A stretch of 64,000 nt of DNA, taken from Streptomyces ferrugineus (lineage in GTDB: Bacteria; Actinomycetota; Actinomycetes; Streptomycetales; Streptomycetaceae). The notes under the pieces were generated by a model. The model did no database searches, was not told the DNA's origin, and saw only the letters and a list, made by a program, of their open reading frames with translations. The DNA lies in assembly GCF_015160855.1 (NCBI RefSeq), contig NZ_CP063373.1, forward strand, positions 124,001 through 188,000, given 5' to 3'. Positions within the stretch are counted from its first letter, which is position 1. Every line of letters begins with the position of its first letter. The translations under genes and the position numbers were made by a program. Below, one piece after another: positions 25,792-34,864 of this stretch.

Positions 25792-26628
25792 ATGCACCGA
25801 CACCACGACGACGAGGTCCACGAGCACGACAGAGGACTCTCCTACGACCTTCCCGTCCTCGCCCGCCGCCGCATGATCCGGCTGCTGGCGGGCGCGAGCC
25901 TGGTCCCGCTGGTGGGCTGCAGCTCGGACGAGGACACCTCTTCGGCGGCCTCCTCCTCCAAGGCCTCCTCGTCGTCGTCCGCCGCCTCCTCCACCGAGTG
26001 CGCGACGATCCCGAACGAGACCGCCGGTCCCTACCCCGGCGACGGCTCGAACGGCGTGAACGTGCTGAAGGAGAGCGGTGTCGTGCGCAGCGACATCACC
26101 AAGAGCTTCGGTGACTCCGCGGGCGGCACCGCCGAGGGTGTGCCCCTGACGATCACGCTGACGGTCGTGGACGCGGCCTCCGGCTGCGGGACGCCGAAGA
26201 AGGGCGCCGCCGTGTACCTCTGGCACTGCGACCGGGACGGCAACTACTCCCTGTACTCCGAGGGCGTCACGGAGGAGAACTACCTGCGGGGCGTCCAGGA
26301 GACGGACGACAAGGGTCAGGTCACCTTCAAGAGCATCTTCCCGGCCTGCTACTCGGGCCGCTGGCCGCACATCCACTTCGAGGTCTACGGCAGCCTCGAC
26401 GACGCCACCGCGGCGACCTCCATCACGAACACCTCGCAGCTCGCGCTGCCGCAGGACGTCTGCGACACGGTGTACGCGACCGACGGCTACAGCCAGAGCG
26501 TGCGGAACCTCGGTCAGCTCTCGCTGGAGACGGACAACATCTTCAGCGACGGCTACGACCAGCAGATGGCGACGCTGAAGGGCAGCGTGGCGGAGGGGTA
26601 CACGGCCACGCTGACGGTTCCGGTGTGA
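25792..26628 (+). CDS. Intradiol ring-cleavage dioxygenase, Tat-type lipoprotein
   Basis: A 278-residue exported dioxygenase of the catechol/protocatechuate type. An Arg-rich n-region (LARRRMIRLLAG) precedes a lipobox LVGC near residue 43, then a Ser/Ala linker. The iron ligands of the family can be seen: Tyr in NYSLYS, Tyr in ACYSGRW, and the two histidines of PHIHFEVY, with the supporting Arg in YSGR. Both ligand segments lost from the remnant at 15912 are present here. AAGGGG precedes ATG 25792. It probably opens catecholic rings at the cell surface. No ring-degradation operon is adjacent. Confidence 0.86.
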   Translation: MHRHHDDEVHEHDRGLSYDLPVLARRRMIRLLAGASLVPLVGCSSDEDTSSAASSSKASSSSSAASSTECATIPNETAGPYPGDGSNGVNVLKESGVVRSDITKSFGDSAGGTAEGVPLTITLTVVDAASGCGTPKKGAAVYLWHCDRDGNYSLYSEGVTEENYLRGVQETDDKGQVTFKSIFPACYSGRWPHIHFEVYGSLDDATAATSITNTSQLALPQDVCDTVYATDGYSQSVRNLGQLSLETDNIFSDGYDQQMATLKGSVAEGYTATLTVPV

Positions 26629-26663
26629 CCCGTCACAGATGTCGGGATCGGGGTTGCGTCTTA

Positions 26664-26677
26664 TTACTCGCGGGTAG
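26664..26677. promoter_or_regulatory. Candidate operator upstream of acyl-CoA dehydrogenase
   Basis: TTACTCGCGGGTAG is an imperfect palindrome (TTAC/GTAG arms around CGCG) about 80 bp before the acyl-CoA dehydrogenase start, in an AT-richer promoter-like stretch. TetR-type fatty-acid regulators recognise sites of this shape, but I cannot assign one. Confidence 0.4.
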
Positions 26678-26757
26678 CATCATCGTAGCTACTTGTTGGT
26701 ACGTGAACTAGCGCGAGGATCCAAGTGCCTCGCCGATCCCTCTACGGAGCCGTGACC

Positions 26758-28584
26758 ATGGGGCACTACAAGTCGAATCTCCGCGACATCGAGTTCAACC
26801 TCTTCGAAGTACTCGGCCGCGACAAGCTGTACGGCACGGGTCCGTTCGAGGAGATGGACGTCGAGACCGCGAAGAGCATCCTCGAGGAGCTGACCCGGCT
26901 CTCGGAGAACGAGCTCGCCGAGTCCTTCGCGGACGCCGACCGCAACCCGCCGGTCTTCGACCCGGAGACCAACACCGCACCGGTCCCGGCCTCCTTCAAG
27001 AAGAGCTACAAGGCCTTCATGGACTCCGAGTACTGGCGGCTCGGCCTGTCCGAGGAGATCGGCGGCACCACCGCTCCCCCCTCCCTGATCTGGGCGTACG
27101 CGGAGCTGATCCTCGGCGCGAACCCGGCCGTGTGGATGTACTCCTCCGGTCCGGCGTTCGCCAACATCCTCTTCGAGGAGGGCAACGAGGTCCAGAAGAA
27201 GATCGCGCAGATCGCGGTCGAGCGGACCTGGGGCTCCACCATGGTGCTCACCGAGCCCGACGCGGGTTCGGACGTCGGCGCCGGGCGCACCAAGGCGGTC
27301 CAGCAGGAGGACGGCTCCTGGCACATCGAGGGCGTGAAGCGCTTCATCACCTCCGGTGAGCACGACATGGAGGAGAACATCCTTCACTACGTGCTCGCGC
27401 GTCCCGAGGGCGCGGGCCCCGGCACCAAGGGCCTGTCCCTCTTCCTCGTGCCGAAGTACCTGTTCGACTTCGAGACCGGCGAGCTGGGCGAGCGCAACGG
27501 CGTCTACGCCACCAACGTCGAGCACAAGATGGGCCTGAAGGCCTCCAACACCTGCGAGATGACCTTCGGCGACCAGCACCCCGCCAAGGGCTGGCTGATC
27601 GGCGACAAGCACGACGGCATCCGCCAGATGTTCCGGATCATCGAGTTCGCGCGGATGATGGTCGGCACGAAGGCGATCTCGACGCTGTCGACCGGCTACC
27701 TGAACGCGCTGGAGTACGCCAAGGAGCGCGTCCAGGGTCCGGACCTGGCGAACTTCATGGACAAGACCGCGCCCAAGGTCACCATCACCCACCACCCCGA
27801 CGTGCGCCGCTCGCTGATGACGCAGAAGGCGTACGCGGAGGGCATGCGCGCGCTGGTGCTGTACACGGCGTCGGTGCAGGACTCGATCGCCGTCAAGGAG
27901 GCCGCGGGCGAGGACGCCAAGACCGAGCACGCGCTCAACGACCTGCTCCTGCCGATCGTCAAGGGCTACGGCTCCGAGAAGGGCTACGAGCAGCTCGCCC
28001 AGTCGCTGCAGACCTTCGGCGGCTCCGGCTTCCTGCAGGAGTACCCGATCGAGCAGTACATCCGGGACGCCAAGATCGACACCCTGTACGAGGGCACCAC
28101 CGCGATCCAGGGCCAGGACTTCTTCTTCCGGAAGATCGTCCGCAACCAGGGCGCGGCCCTGAACTCCCTCGCCGAGGACATCAAGAAGTTCCTGGCGCTC
28201 GGTGAGGGCGGCGAGGAGCTCGGCGCGGCCCGCGAGCAGCTCGCGAAGGCCGCCGTGGAGCTGGAGGCGATCGTCGGCCTGATGCTGACCGACCTCGCGG
28301 CCACCGAGCAGGACGTCAAGAACATCTACAAGGTGGGCCTGAACACCACCCGCCTGCTGCTGGCCTCCGGCGACGTCGTCGTCGGCTACCTGCTGCTCAA
28401 GGGCGCCGCGATCGCCGCCGAGAAGCTTCCGACGGCCTCCTCCAAGGACAAGGCGTTCTACCAGGGCAAGATCGCGGCGGCGAAGTTCTTCGCGGCCAAC
28501 GTCCTGCCGGGCGTCACCGGCGCGCGCAAGCTCGCCGAGGGCGTCGACCTGGACCTGATGGAGCTCGACGAGGCGGCCTTCTAA
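26758..28584 (+). CDS. Acyl-CoA dehydrogenase (large FadE type)
   Basis: FAD enzyme for the first step of fatty acid beta-oxidation, 608 residues, the long form with N-terminal AcdB-like extension and C-terminal extra helices. The FAD-binding motif is visible as [19 protein letters not shown]. The catalytic glutamate is likely that of [13 protein letters not shown] near residue 446. The start ATG 26758 follows TACGGAG; a GTG at 26725 is possible but lacks a site. It is expressed alone: a promoter-like region lies upstream and a strong terminator downstream. Chain-length preference cannot be read. Confidence 0.92.
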   Translation: MGHYKSNLRDIEFNLFEVLGRDKLYGTGPFEEMDVETAKSILEELTRLSENELAESFADADRNPPVFDPETNTAPVPASFKKSYKAFMDSEYWRLGLSEEIGGTTAPPSLIWAYAELILGANPAVWMYSSGPAFANILFEEGNEVQKKIAQIAVERTWGSTMVLTEPDAGSDVGAGRTKAVQQEDGSWHIEGVKRFITSGEHDMEENILHYVLARPEGAGPGTKGLSLFLVPKYLFDFETGELGERNGVYATNVEHKMGLKASNTCEMTFGDQHPAKGWLIGDKHDGIRQMFRIIEFARMMVGTKAISTLSTGYLNALEYAKERVQGPDLANFMDKTAPKVTITHHPDVRRSLMTQKAYAEGMRALVLYTASVQDSIAVKEAAGEDAKTEHALNDLLLPIVKGYGSEKGYEQLAQSLQTFGGSGFLQEYPIEQYIRDAKIDTLYEGTTAIQGQDFFFRKIVRNQGAALNSLAEDIKKFLALGEGGEELGAAREQLAKAAVELEAIVGLMLTDLAATEQDVKNIYKVGLNTTRLLLASGDVVVGYLLLKGAAIAAEKLPTASSKDKAFYQGKIAAAKFFAANVLPGVTGARKLAEGVDLDLMELDEAAF

Positions 28585-28648
28585 CCGCCCGGTACCGCTG
28601 GGTTCCGGCCAGTCGTTCCGGTCACTCACGGACAATCCACATCGCCCT

Positions 28649-28689
28649 TACGAGGGCCCGCTCCCCTTCACCGGGAGTGGGCCCTCGTA
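28649..28689 (+). terminator. Acyl-CoA dehydrogenase terminator
   Basis: Seventeen-bp stem (TACGAGGGCCCGCTCCC with GGGAGTGGGCCCTCGTA, one G-T pair) and seven-base loop CTTCACC. It ends only 19 bp before the start of the aminopeptidase gene, so the promoter of that gene must overlap it or some read-through must occur. Confidence 0.85.
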
Positions 28690-28708
28690 CGTCGTTAAGG
28701 TGAACCCC

Positions 28709-30007
28709 ATGAGCGAACCCCCCCGCTTCGACCGCGGCCACACCGACGACCTCATGTCCTTCCTGGCGGCGAGCCCGTCGCCGTACCACGCCGTGGCGAA
28801 CGCCGCCGAGCGGCTGGAGAAGGCCGGATTCAGGCAGGTCGCGGAGACGGACGCCTGGGACGGGACGAGCGGCGGCAAGTACGTGCTGCGCGGTGGCGCG
28901 ATCGTGGCCTGGTACGTCCCCGAGGGCGCGGCGCCCCACACGCCGTTCCGGATCGTCGGCGCGCACACCGACTCGCCCAACCTGCGGGTGAAGCCGCAGC
29001 CCGACCTCGGCGCGCACGGCTGGCGCCAGGTGGCCGTGGAGATCTACGGCGGACCGCTGCTCAACTCCTGGCTCGACCGCGACCTGGGCCTCGCCGGCCG
29101 GGTGACGCTGCGGGACGGCTCCTCGCGCCTGGTGAACGTGGACCGTCCGCTGCTGCGCGTCCCCCAGCTCGCCATCCACCTGGACCGCTCGGTGTCGGCG
29201 GAGGGGCTCAAGCTCGACAAGCAGCGCCATCTGCAGCCCGTCTGGGGCCTCGGCGGCGAGGTGCGCGACGGCGATCTGATCGCCTTCCTGGAGGAGACGG
29301 CCGGGCTGGCGGCGGGCGAGATCACCGGCTGGGACCTGATGACCCACCCGGTCGAGGCGCCGGCGTACCTGGGCCGGGACAAGGAGCTTCTCGCCGGTCC
29401 GCGCATGGACAACCTGCTGTCGGTCCACGCCGGCACGGCGGCGCTGGCCGCGGTGGCCGGCTCGGGCGCCGCACTGCCGTACATCCCGGTCCTGGCCGCC
29501 TTCGACCACGAGGAGAACGGTTCCCAGAGCGACACCGGCGCCGACGGGCCGCTGCTCGGCGGCGTCCTGGAGCGTTCGGTGTTCGCGCGCGGGGGAGCGT
29601 ACGAGGACAAGGCCCGTGCCTTCGCGGCCACCGTCTGTCTCTCCTCCGACACCGGCCACGCGGTGCACCCCAACTACGCCGAGCGCCACGACCCGACGCA
29701 CCACCCGCGCGTCAACGGCGGACCGATCCTCAAGGTGAACGTCAACAACCGCTACGCGACCGATGGTTCGGGCCGCGCGGTGTGGGCGGCGGCCTGCGAG
29801 AGGGCGGAGGTCCCCTTCCAGTCCTTCGTCTCCAACAACTCCATGCCCTGCGGCACCACCATCGGCCCGATCACCGCGGCCCGGCACGGCATCAAGACCG
29901 TCGACATCGGGGTGGCGATCCTGTCGATGCACAGCGCGCGGGAGTTGTGCGGTGCGGACGACCCGTGGCTGCTGGCGAACTCTCTGGTGGCGTTCCTGGA
30001 AGGGTAG
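28709..30007 (+). CDS. apeB: M18-family aminopeptidase (aspartyl aminopeptidase type)
   Basis: A 432-residue cytoplasmic dizinc aminopeptidase that removes N-terminal residues, preferring acidic ones in the family. Zinc ligands and catalytic residues are recognisable: HTDSP (His), AAFDHEENGS (the Glu pair), CLSSDTGHAVHPNY (Asp) and the C-terminal SNNSMPCGTTIGPI region. ATG 28709 follows AAGGTGAA. The length fits the family. It has no linked pathway genes. Confidence 0.9.
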   Translation: MSEPPRFDRGHTDDLMSFLAASPSPYHAVANAAERLEKAGFRQVAETDAWDGTSGGKYVLRGGAIVAWYVPEGAAPHTPFRIVGAHTDSPNLRVKPQPDLGAHGWRQVAVEIYGGPLLNSWLDRDLGLAGRVTLRDGSSRLVNVDRPLLRVPQLAIHLDRSVSAEGLKLDKQRHLQPVWGLGGEVRDGDLIAFLEETAGLAAGEITGWDLMTHPVEAPAYLGRDKELLAGPRMDNLLSVHAGTAALAAVAGSGAALPYIPVLAAFDHEENGSQSDTGADGPLLGGVLERSVFARGGAYEDKARAFAATVCLSSDTGHAVHPNYAERHDPTHHPRVNGGPILKVNVNNRYATDGSGRAVWAAACERAEVPFQSFVSNNSMPCGTTIGPITAARHGIKTVDIGVAILSMHSARELCGADDPWLLANSLVAFLEG

Positions 30008-30043
30008 TTCCGGCCGGGTGGGGTACCCGCCTCCGACCGGAAC
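30007..30043 (+). terminator. Hairpin after the aminopeptidase gene
   Basis: Outer arms GTTCCGG (30007-30013) and CCGGAAC (30037-30043) with an inner GGGT/ACCC pairing. It is moderate, because the interior is not fully paired. Confidence 0.5.
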
Positions 30044-30073
30044 CACCGGACCCGGACAGGGAGGCGACAACTC

Positions 30074-30328
30074 ATGGGCCTGGGCGGGTGCATCATTCTC
30101 ATCGCCGCAGGAGCCATCCTCACGTTCGCGACCGACTGGGAGATGGAGGGCGTCAATCTCGACCTGGTCGGGGTCATCCTGATGATCGTGGGGCTGATCG
30201 GCGTCACGACGTTCAGCAGCATCGCCCGGCGCAGGCGGGTGGTCGTACCGCCCGCGACGCCGGTCGTCGAAGACGACCACCACCACCATCATCGGCGGGA
30301 CGGGTACAGCGACGGTTACGGCGTCTGA
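30074..30328 (+). CDS. Small membrane protein, DUF6458-type
   Basis: An 84-residue protein with two membrane helices: residues about 3-20 (GGCIILIAAGAILTFAT) and 30-50 (LVGVILMIVGLIGVTTFS). A basic RRRR turn and a His-rich tail (HHHHH) follow. This layout is a common actinobacterial small membrane protein, annotated DUF6458. GGGAGG precedes the start. Its last 13 bp overlap the convergent thioredoxin-NHL gene. The function is unknown; the histidines could bind metal. Confidence 0.78.
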   Translation: MGLGGCIILIAAGAILTFATDWEMEGVNLDLVGVILMIVGLIGVTTFSSIARRRRVVVPPATPVVEDDHHHHHRRDGYSDGYGV

Positions 30329-32166
30329 GGCTCCGCCTCGTCGGCCGTCCCGTCGTCCATCCCCGCGAGCACCAGGGGAAGGCGGTCGACGCCGGTCCCG
30401 GCCAGGCGGACCGGGACACCCCAGTCCTGCTGGTGCACATGGCAGGCCGGGTACTCGTTGGCCGGGTCGTCGTCGCAGGACGCGGCCATCGCGGAGACAT
30501 GCAGGACGCCTTCGGGGACGGCCGGGTCGATCTCCAGCGTCCGGGAGAGGTCCGTGTCCGCGCCCTCTCCCGACAGCAGCAGCTCGGGCGGGGTCGACGA
30601 GACCAGAAGCCGGGTCGACGGGCCGTACCGGGTGTCTAGCTTCTGGCCCGCCGGGGCCTGGAAGATCACGTCCAAGTGGAGCTTGCCGGGGGTGACTTCG
30701 GTGGCGGCACGCTGCGTGCGGTGGGCGACCGCCTCGACGCGCACGGCCTCCTCGGGCAGGCGCAGCCGGGTCAGCCGGTGCCGGGCCGACTCCACGACCA
30801 CGATGTCGTCGCCGACGAGCACCGCGTCCGACGGCTCTCGCAGATCCGTGGCCAGGGTGGTGACCTCGCCGCTCGCCGGGTCGTAGCGGCGCAGGGCGTG
30901 GTTGTAGGTGTCGCTGACCGCGACCGAGCCGTCGGGGAGCGCCGTGACGCCCAACGGGTGTTGCAGCAGGGCCTGTTCGGCGGCGCCGTCGCGGTGGCCG
31001 AAGTCGAAGAGGCCGGTGCCGATGGCGGTGTGGACGGCGCCGTCGGTGTCCACCCAGCGCAGGGCGCTGGTCTCTGAGTCGGCCAGCCACAGGCGCTCGG
31101 GCGTCGCCGCGAGACCCGACGGCTGGGCGAACCAGGCCTCGGCGCCCGGGCCGTCGACCAGCCCTTCGTTGGTGGTGCCCGCGGCCACCGCGACCGTGCC
31201 CGTCGCCGGGTCGTACGTCCACAGCTGGTGGACGCCGGCCATCGCGATCCACACCCGCCCGGCGAAGACCGCCACATCCCACGGCGACGAGAGGTCCACC
31301 TCGCGCGCGGGACCGGACGTGGGTGAGCCCTGCCACCACTGCCGGCCGGTGCCCGCGAGGGTGGTGACGGCGCCGGTGGCGAGGTCGAGGCGGCGCAGGG
31401 CGTGGTTGACGGTGTCGGCGACGACGACCGAGGCGTCGTCGAGGAGGGTGAGGCCCTGCGGCTCGTTGAACGCCGCCGAGTCCGCCGTGCCGTCGGTGAA
31501 CGCGCGCGTGCCGGAGCCGATCCGCCGCACGACCGTCTCCCCGTCCGCCGCCAGCTCCACGAGTTGATGCCGGGTGGTGTCGCTGACCAGGAAGGTCCCG
31601 CTCGGCAGCAGCAGCGCCTTGCCCGGGAAGCGCAGCACCGTCGGCTCCGGCTCCGGCGCCACGTACGGCCCGTCGCCGCGCCGCAGCGTCCCCTTCGCCT
31701 CGTGCTCGGCCTCCAGCTCGGTCACGAGCCGCTCGATGGCGTGCACATGCCCCTCACCGGCGTGCTGCGCGACGACGTATCCCTCAGGGTCGATCACGAC
31801 GAGCGTCGGCCAGGCCCGCACCGCGTACTGCTTCCAGGTCGCCAGCTCGGGGTCGTCCAGGACGGGATGCGCCACGCCGTACCGCTCCACGGCGTCGACG
31901 ACCGCACCGTGCTCGGCCTCGTGCACGAACTTGGGCGAGTGGACGCCGATGACGACGACGGTGTCCTGGTGCTTCTCCTCCAGCTCCCTGAGTTCGTCCA
32001 GGACATGCAGGCAGTTGATGCAGCAGAACGTCCAGAAGTCCAGGATCACGATGCGTCCGCGCAGGTCGGCGAGGGTGTACGAGCGGTCGCCCGTGTTCAG
32101 CCAGCCACCTTCGCCGATCAGCTCGGGGGCCCGGACGCGGACGCGACGGGGAGTGGAGTCGGTCAT
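30316..32166 (-). CDS. Thioredoxin-like protein fused to NHL-repeat propeller
   Basis: A 616-residue two-part protein. Residues about 10-150 are a TlpA/AhpC-like thioredoxin domain with active site FWTFCCINCLHVL (near 45-57), where the C-x-x-C is C-I-N-C preceded by an extra Cys. Residues about 175-500 contain NHL repeats forming a beta-propeller (for example GLTLLDDASVVVADTVNHALRR). The C-terminal 110 residues are a beta-rich addition. This is the bacterial counterpart of NHLRC2. No signal peptide, so it is likely cytosolic. The redox partner is unknown. It is convergent to DUF6458 by a 13-bp overlap. Confidence 0.88.
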   Translation of the reverse strand: MTDSTPRRVRVRAPELIGEGGWLNTGDRSYTLADLRGRIVILDFWTFCCINCLHVLDELRELEEKHQDTVVVIGVHSPKFVHEAEHGAVVDAVERYGVAHPVLDDPELATWKQYAVRAWPTLVVIDPEGYVVAQHAGEGHVHAIERLVTELEAEHEAKGTLRRGDGPYVAPEPEPTVLRFPGKALLLPSGTFLVSDTTRHQLVELAADGETVVRRIGSGTRAFTDGTADSAAFNEPQGLTLLDDASVVVADTVNHALRRLDLATGAVTTLAGTGRQWWQGSPTSGPAREVDLSSPWDVAVFAGRVWIAMAGVHQLWTYDPATGTVAVAAGTTNEGLVDGPGAEAWFAQPSGLAATPERLWLADSETSALRWVDTDGAVHTAIGTGLFDFGHRDGAAEQALLQHPLGVTALPDGSVAVSDTYNHALRRYDPASGEVTTLATDLREPSDAVLVGDDIVVVESARHRLTRLRLPEEAVRVEAVAHRTQRAATEVTPGKLHLDVIFQAPAGQKLDTRYGPSTRLLVSSTPPELLLSGEGADTDLSRTLEIDPAVPEGVLHVSAMAASCDDDPANEYPACHVHQQDWGVPVRLAGTGVDRLPLVLAGMDDGTADEAEPQTP

Positions 32167-32195
32167 GGATCAAGCGTGCCACCAGCCACTGACAG

Positions 32196-32588
32196 TCAGG
32201 TCAGCGCATGCCCGGTCGTGGCGTCCACATGGTCCGGGATCTCGTCGTGGCGGTCGCCGACGGTGAGGGTTCCGGTGGGTTCGAGGAGGAGGATGCGGGT
32301 GGGCACGGGGGCGTACGGCTTGTGTTCCGTGCCGCGCGGGACCGTGAAGACCGAGCCCTTCGACAGGACGACGGTGCGCTCGCCCGTCGGCTCCCGCAGG
32401 GCGATGTGCAGTTCGCCGTCCAGGACCAGGAAGAACTCGTCGGTGTGGTCGTGGACGTGCCAGACGTGCTCGCCCTCGACCTTGGCGACGCGGACGTCGT
32501 AGTCGTTGACGGCCGTGACGATGCGGGGGCTCCACTGCTCGGTGAAGGATGCGAGGGCCTGGTCCAGGGAGACGGGTTCGCTGTTCAT
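32196..32588 (-). CDS. Small single-domain cupin
   Basis: A 130-residue cupin. The metal motif is HVHDHTDEFFLVLDGELHI (G-x5-H-x-H-x3,4-E-x6-G form) and the second motif is PRGTEHKPYAP. ATG 32588 is 51 bp from the divergent GlxA-type regulator, suggesting shared control. Substrate unknown; such small cupins are often isomerases, sugar-binding proteins or stress proteins. Confidence 0.82.
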   Translation of the reverse strand: MNSEPVSLDQALASFTEQWSPRIVTAVNDYDVRVAKVEGEHVWHVHDHTDEFFLVLDGELHIALREPTGERTVVLSKGSVFTVPRGTEHKPYAPVPTRILLLEPTGTLTVGDRHDEIPDHVDATTGHALT

Positions 32589-32639
32589 GGGCTCATCCTG
32601 ACCGTGGCTCCCGGCTGGCACGAGTGCTAGAAATCGCAC

Positions 32640-33680
32640 ATGGCGCATGGATCCTCTCAGCCGGGGCGACCGCACCGGGTCGCCGTGATCGTCGACGAAG
32701 GCACCAACCCGTTCGAAGTGGGGGTCGCGACGGAGCTGTTCGGGCTGCCGCGGCCCGAACTGGGCCTCCCGCACCCGCTGTACGAGGTGACGCTGTGTTC
32801 GCCGATGCCCGAGGTACGGATGAATCACGGCTTCTTCACGCTGACCGGCGTGCCCGGGCTGGAGGCGGTCGACGAGGCGGACACCCTCGTCGTGCCCGGC
32901 CGCCCGGACAACGTCGTGCCGCGCGGCGCCGAGGTCCTGGACGCCATCCGGCGCGGCCACGCGCGCGGAGCGCGCGTGATGAGCCTGTGCACCGGAAGCT
33001 TCGCGCTGGCCGAGGCCGGGCTGCTCGACGGGCGGCGGGCCACCACGCACTGGATGTGGGCAGCCGCCTTCCGCGAGCTGCATCCGAGGGTGCTGCTGGA
33101 CCCGGACGTCCTCTTCGTCGACGAGGGCGACGTCCTGACCGCCTCGGGCAGCGCGGCCGCGCTCGACCTCGGCCTGCACATCTGGCGCCGCGACCACGGC
33201 GCGGAGCTCGCCAACGCCGTCTCCCGCCGGCTCGTCTTCGCGGCCCACCGCGACGGCGGGCAGAAGCAGTTCGTGGAGCGGCCGGTGCCCGAGGTGCCGG
33301 ACGAGTCGCTGGCGCCGCTGCTGGCGTGGGCGCGGGAGCGGCTGGGGGAGCCGCTGACGGTGGCCGACCTGGCGGCGCGGGCGGCCGTGTCGCCGGCCAC
33401 CCTGCACCGGCGCTTCCGGGCGCAGCTCGGGACGACGCCGCTGGCCTGGCTGACGGGGGAGAGGGTGACGCTCGCGTGCCGGCTGATCGAGCGCGGCGAG
33501 GAGCGGCTGGACGTGGTGGCCGCCCGCAGCGGACTGGGAACCGCGGCGAACCTGCGCGCACGCGTGCGGGGCGTGACCGGGCTCAGCCCGTCGGCCTACA
33601 GACGGCGTTTCGGACCGGGCGGCGGGGAACGCCTCGTGCATGAGATTCCTCGTACGCGACCGGCTCCTCGGCTTCGGTGA
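32640..33680 (+). CDS. GlxA-family AraC-type regulator (DJ-1/PfpI domain plus HTH)
   Basis: A 346-residue regulator. Residues about 12-180 form a DJ-1/PfpI-like domain, with the nucleophile-elbow Cys in MSLCTGSFALAEAGLLDGR. Residues about 225-320 form an AraC double HTH (LTVADLAARAAVSPATLHRRF and a second helix pair before GLSPSAYRRRF). It is divergent from the small cupin and overlaps the following LURP-one gene by 41 bp. It may activate the cupin. Related to AdpA-type regulators in shape, but it is not AdpA. Confidence 0.9.
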   Translation: MAHGSSQPGRPHRVAVIVDEGTNPFEVGVATELFGLPRPELGLPHPLYEVTLCSPMPEVRMNHGFFTLTGVPGLEAVDEADTLVVPGRPDNVVPRGAEVLDAIRRGHARGARVMSLCTGSFALAEAGLLDGRRATTHWMWAAAFRELHPRVLLDPDVLFVDEGDVLTASGSAAALDLGLHIWRRDHGAELANAVSRRLVFAAHRDGGQKQFVERPVPEVPDESLAPLLAWARERLGEPLTVADLAARAAVSPATLHRRFRAQLGTTPLAWLTGERVTLACRLIERGEERLDVVAARSGLGTAANLRARVRGVTGLSPSAYRRRFGPGGGERLVHEIPRTRPAPRLR

Positions 33681-34140
33681 CGACTACTGGATCGAGGACG
33701 ACCGGGGCAACAAGGTGTTCCTCGTCGACGGCAAGGCGATGCGGCTGCGGGACACCTTCGAGCTGAAGGACGCCCAGGGGCATGTCGTCATCGGCATCCA
33801 CCAGAAGATGCTCGCCCTGCGGGACACGATGGTGATCGAGCGGGGCGGCCGGCCGCTCGCCAGGATCCGCCGCAAGCGGCTGTCCCTGCTGCGCAACCAC
33901 TACCGGGTGTCCCTGGCGGACGGCAGCACGGAACTCGACGTCAGCGGCAAGATCCTCGACCGGGAGTTCGCCGTCGAGTACGACGGCGAACTGCTGGCCG
34001 TCGTCTCCCGGCGCTGGCTGCACGTCCGGGAGACCTACGGCGTGGACGTCGTACGGGACGACGCGGATCCGGCGCTGCTGATCGCGGTCGCGGTGTGCGT
34101 GATCCACCTCGCCGAGAAGGAGCGGGACGACAACGACTAG
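33640..34140 (+). CDS. LURP-one-related (Tubby-like scramblase) family protein
   Basis: A 166-residue protein that fits the LURP-one-related family: a beta-barrel around a central helix, as in Tubby C-terminal and phospholipid scramblase folds. Visible signs are repeated short strands such as GNKVFLVDGKAMRLRDTFEL and GHVVIGIHQKMLALRDTMVI, then a hydrophobic C-terminal helix (PALLIAVAVCVIHLA). Its first 41 bp lie within the end of the GlxA-type gene, so translation is probably coupled. The function in bacteria is not established. Confidence 0.82.
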   Translation: MRFLVRDRLLGFGDDYWIEDDRGNKVFLVDGKAMRLRDTFELKDAQGHVVIGIHQKMLALRDTMVIERGGRPLARIRRKRLSLLRNHYRVSLADGSTELDVSGKILDREFAVEYDGELLAVVSRRWLHVRETYGVDVVRDDADPALLIAVAVCVIHLAEKERDDND

Positions 34141-34195
34141 CGGCACATACGCTTCCTCGGCGAGGGCGGGTACGCGCGCGTCGGGGGGAGCGGAA

Positions 34196-34828
34196 GTGGA
34201 GCGCACGAGGCGTTCGGAGCGGCGGAGACAGGAGCTGCGGGAGCGGAGCGGTCGGGTCGAGGACCTCGCCGCCACGATGGCGGCCCCGGCACAGCCGCTG
34301 CGGTGGCGGTCCGGTTGGCGCGGCAGGGTCGTCGGTGCCGTGTGGTGTGTGCTGTACGTCGTGCTGGTCGACCGCCCCGAGGGAGCGGGCTGGGCACACC
34401 CGGAGCCCGGCGCCCTGTTCTTCGCGGCGTGGACGTCGCTGGTCGCGGCCTGGGTGTTCTGCCGGATCGCACTGTGGCGCATCACCGCGGACCGTGAGGG
34501 GGTGTTCGTCCGCCGCATGTGGTCCACGCGCTTCCTGCCGTGGTCGCGGCTCGGCCGGGTGGAGCTGCGCAAGGACGGGATGCTGGAGTTCCTCGGCGTG
34601 GAGGGGGCGCCGATGGCGGGCTTCTTCCAGCCGCCGTGGCTGGCCCGGATCACCGGCCGCCCCGGCGTCGGCCAGCACACGGCCGACACTCTGACGGCCA
34701 TGGCCCGCCATGGTGATCTGCGACCCGCTGCCAGGGCCGCCCGGCCGGCAGCGGGCTCGGCCCTCGCCCGGTGGGCCGTACCGGTGGCCGGCGGCCTGTA
34801 CGTCGCCGGGGAGCTTCTGCACCGCTGA
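34196..34828 (+). CDS. Membrane PH-domain protein, bPH_6-like
   Basis: A 210-residue protein. The basic N terminus (RRSERRRQELRERSGR) is followed by two helices at about 45-60 and 72-92 (VVGAVWCVLYVVLV and LFFAAWTSLVAAWVF). After these come short strands resembling the bacterial PH-like domain (ITADREGVFVRRMWSTRFLPW) that usually follows a helical hairpin. Starts with GTG 34196 after GGGGGGAGCGGAA. It probably has its own translation start, 56 bp after the LURP gene. Function unknown. Confidence 0.68.
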   Translation: MERTRRSERRRQELRERSGRVEDLAATMAAPAQPLRWRSGWRGRVVGAVWCVLYVVLVDRPEGAGWAHPEPGALFFAAWTSLVAAWVFCRIALWRITADREGVFVRRMWSTRFLPWSRLGRVELRKDGMLEFLGVEGAPMAGFFQPPWLARITGRPGVGQHTADTLTAMARHGDLRPAARAARPAAGSALARWAVPVAGGLYVAGELLHR

Positions 34829-34864
34829 CTCCGGCCGTCCTCGGTGTCACCCCACCGGAGGCGG

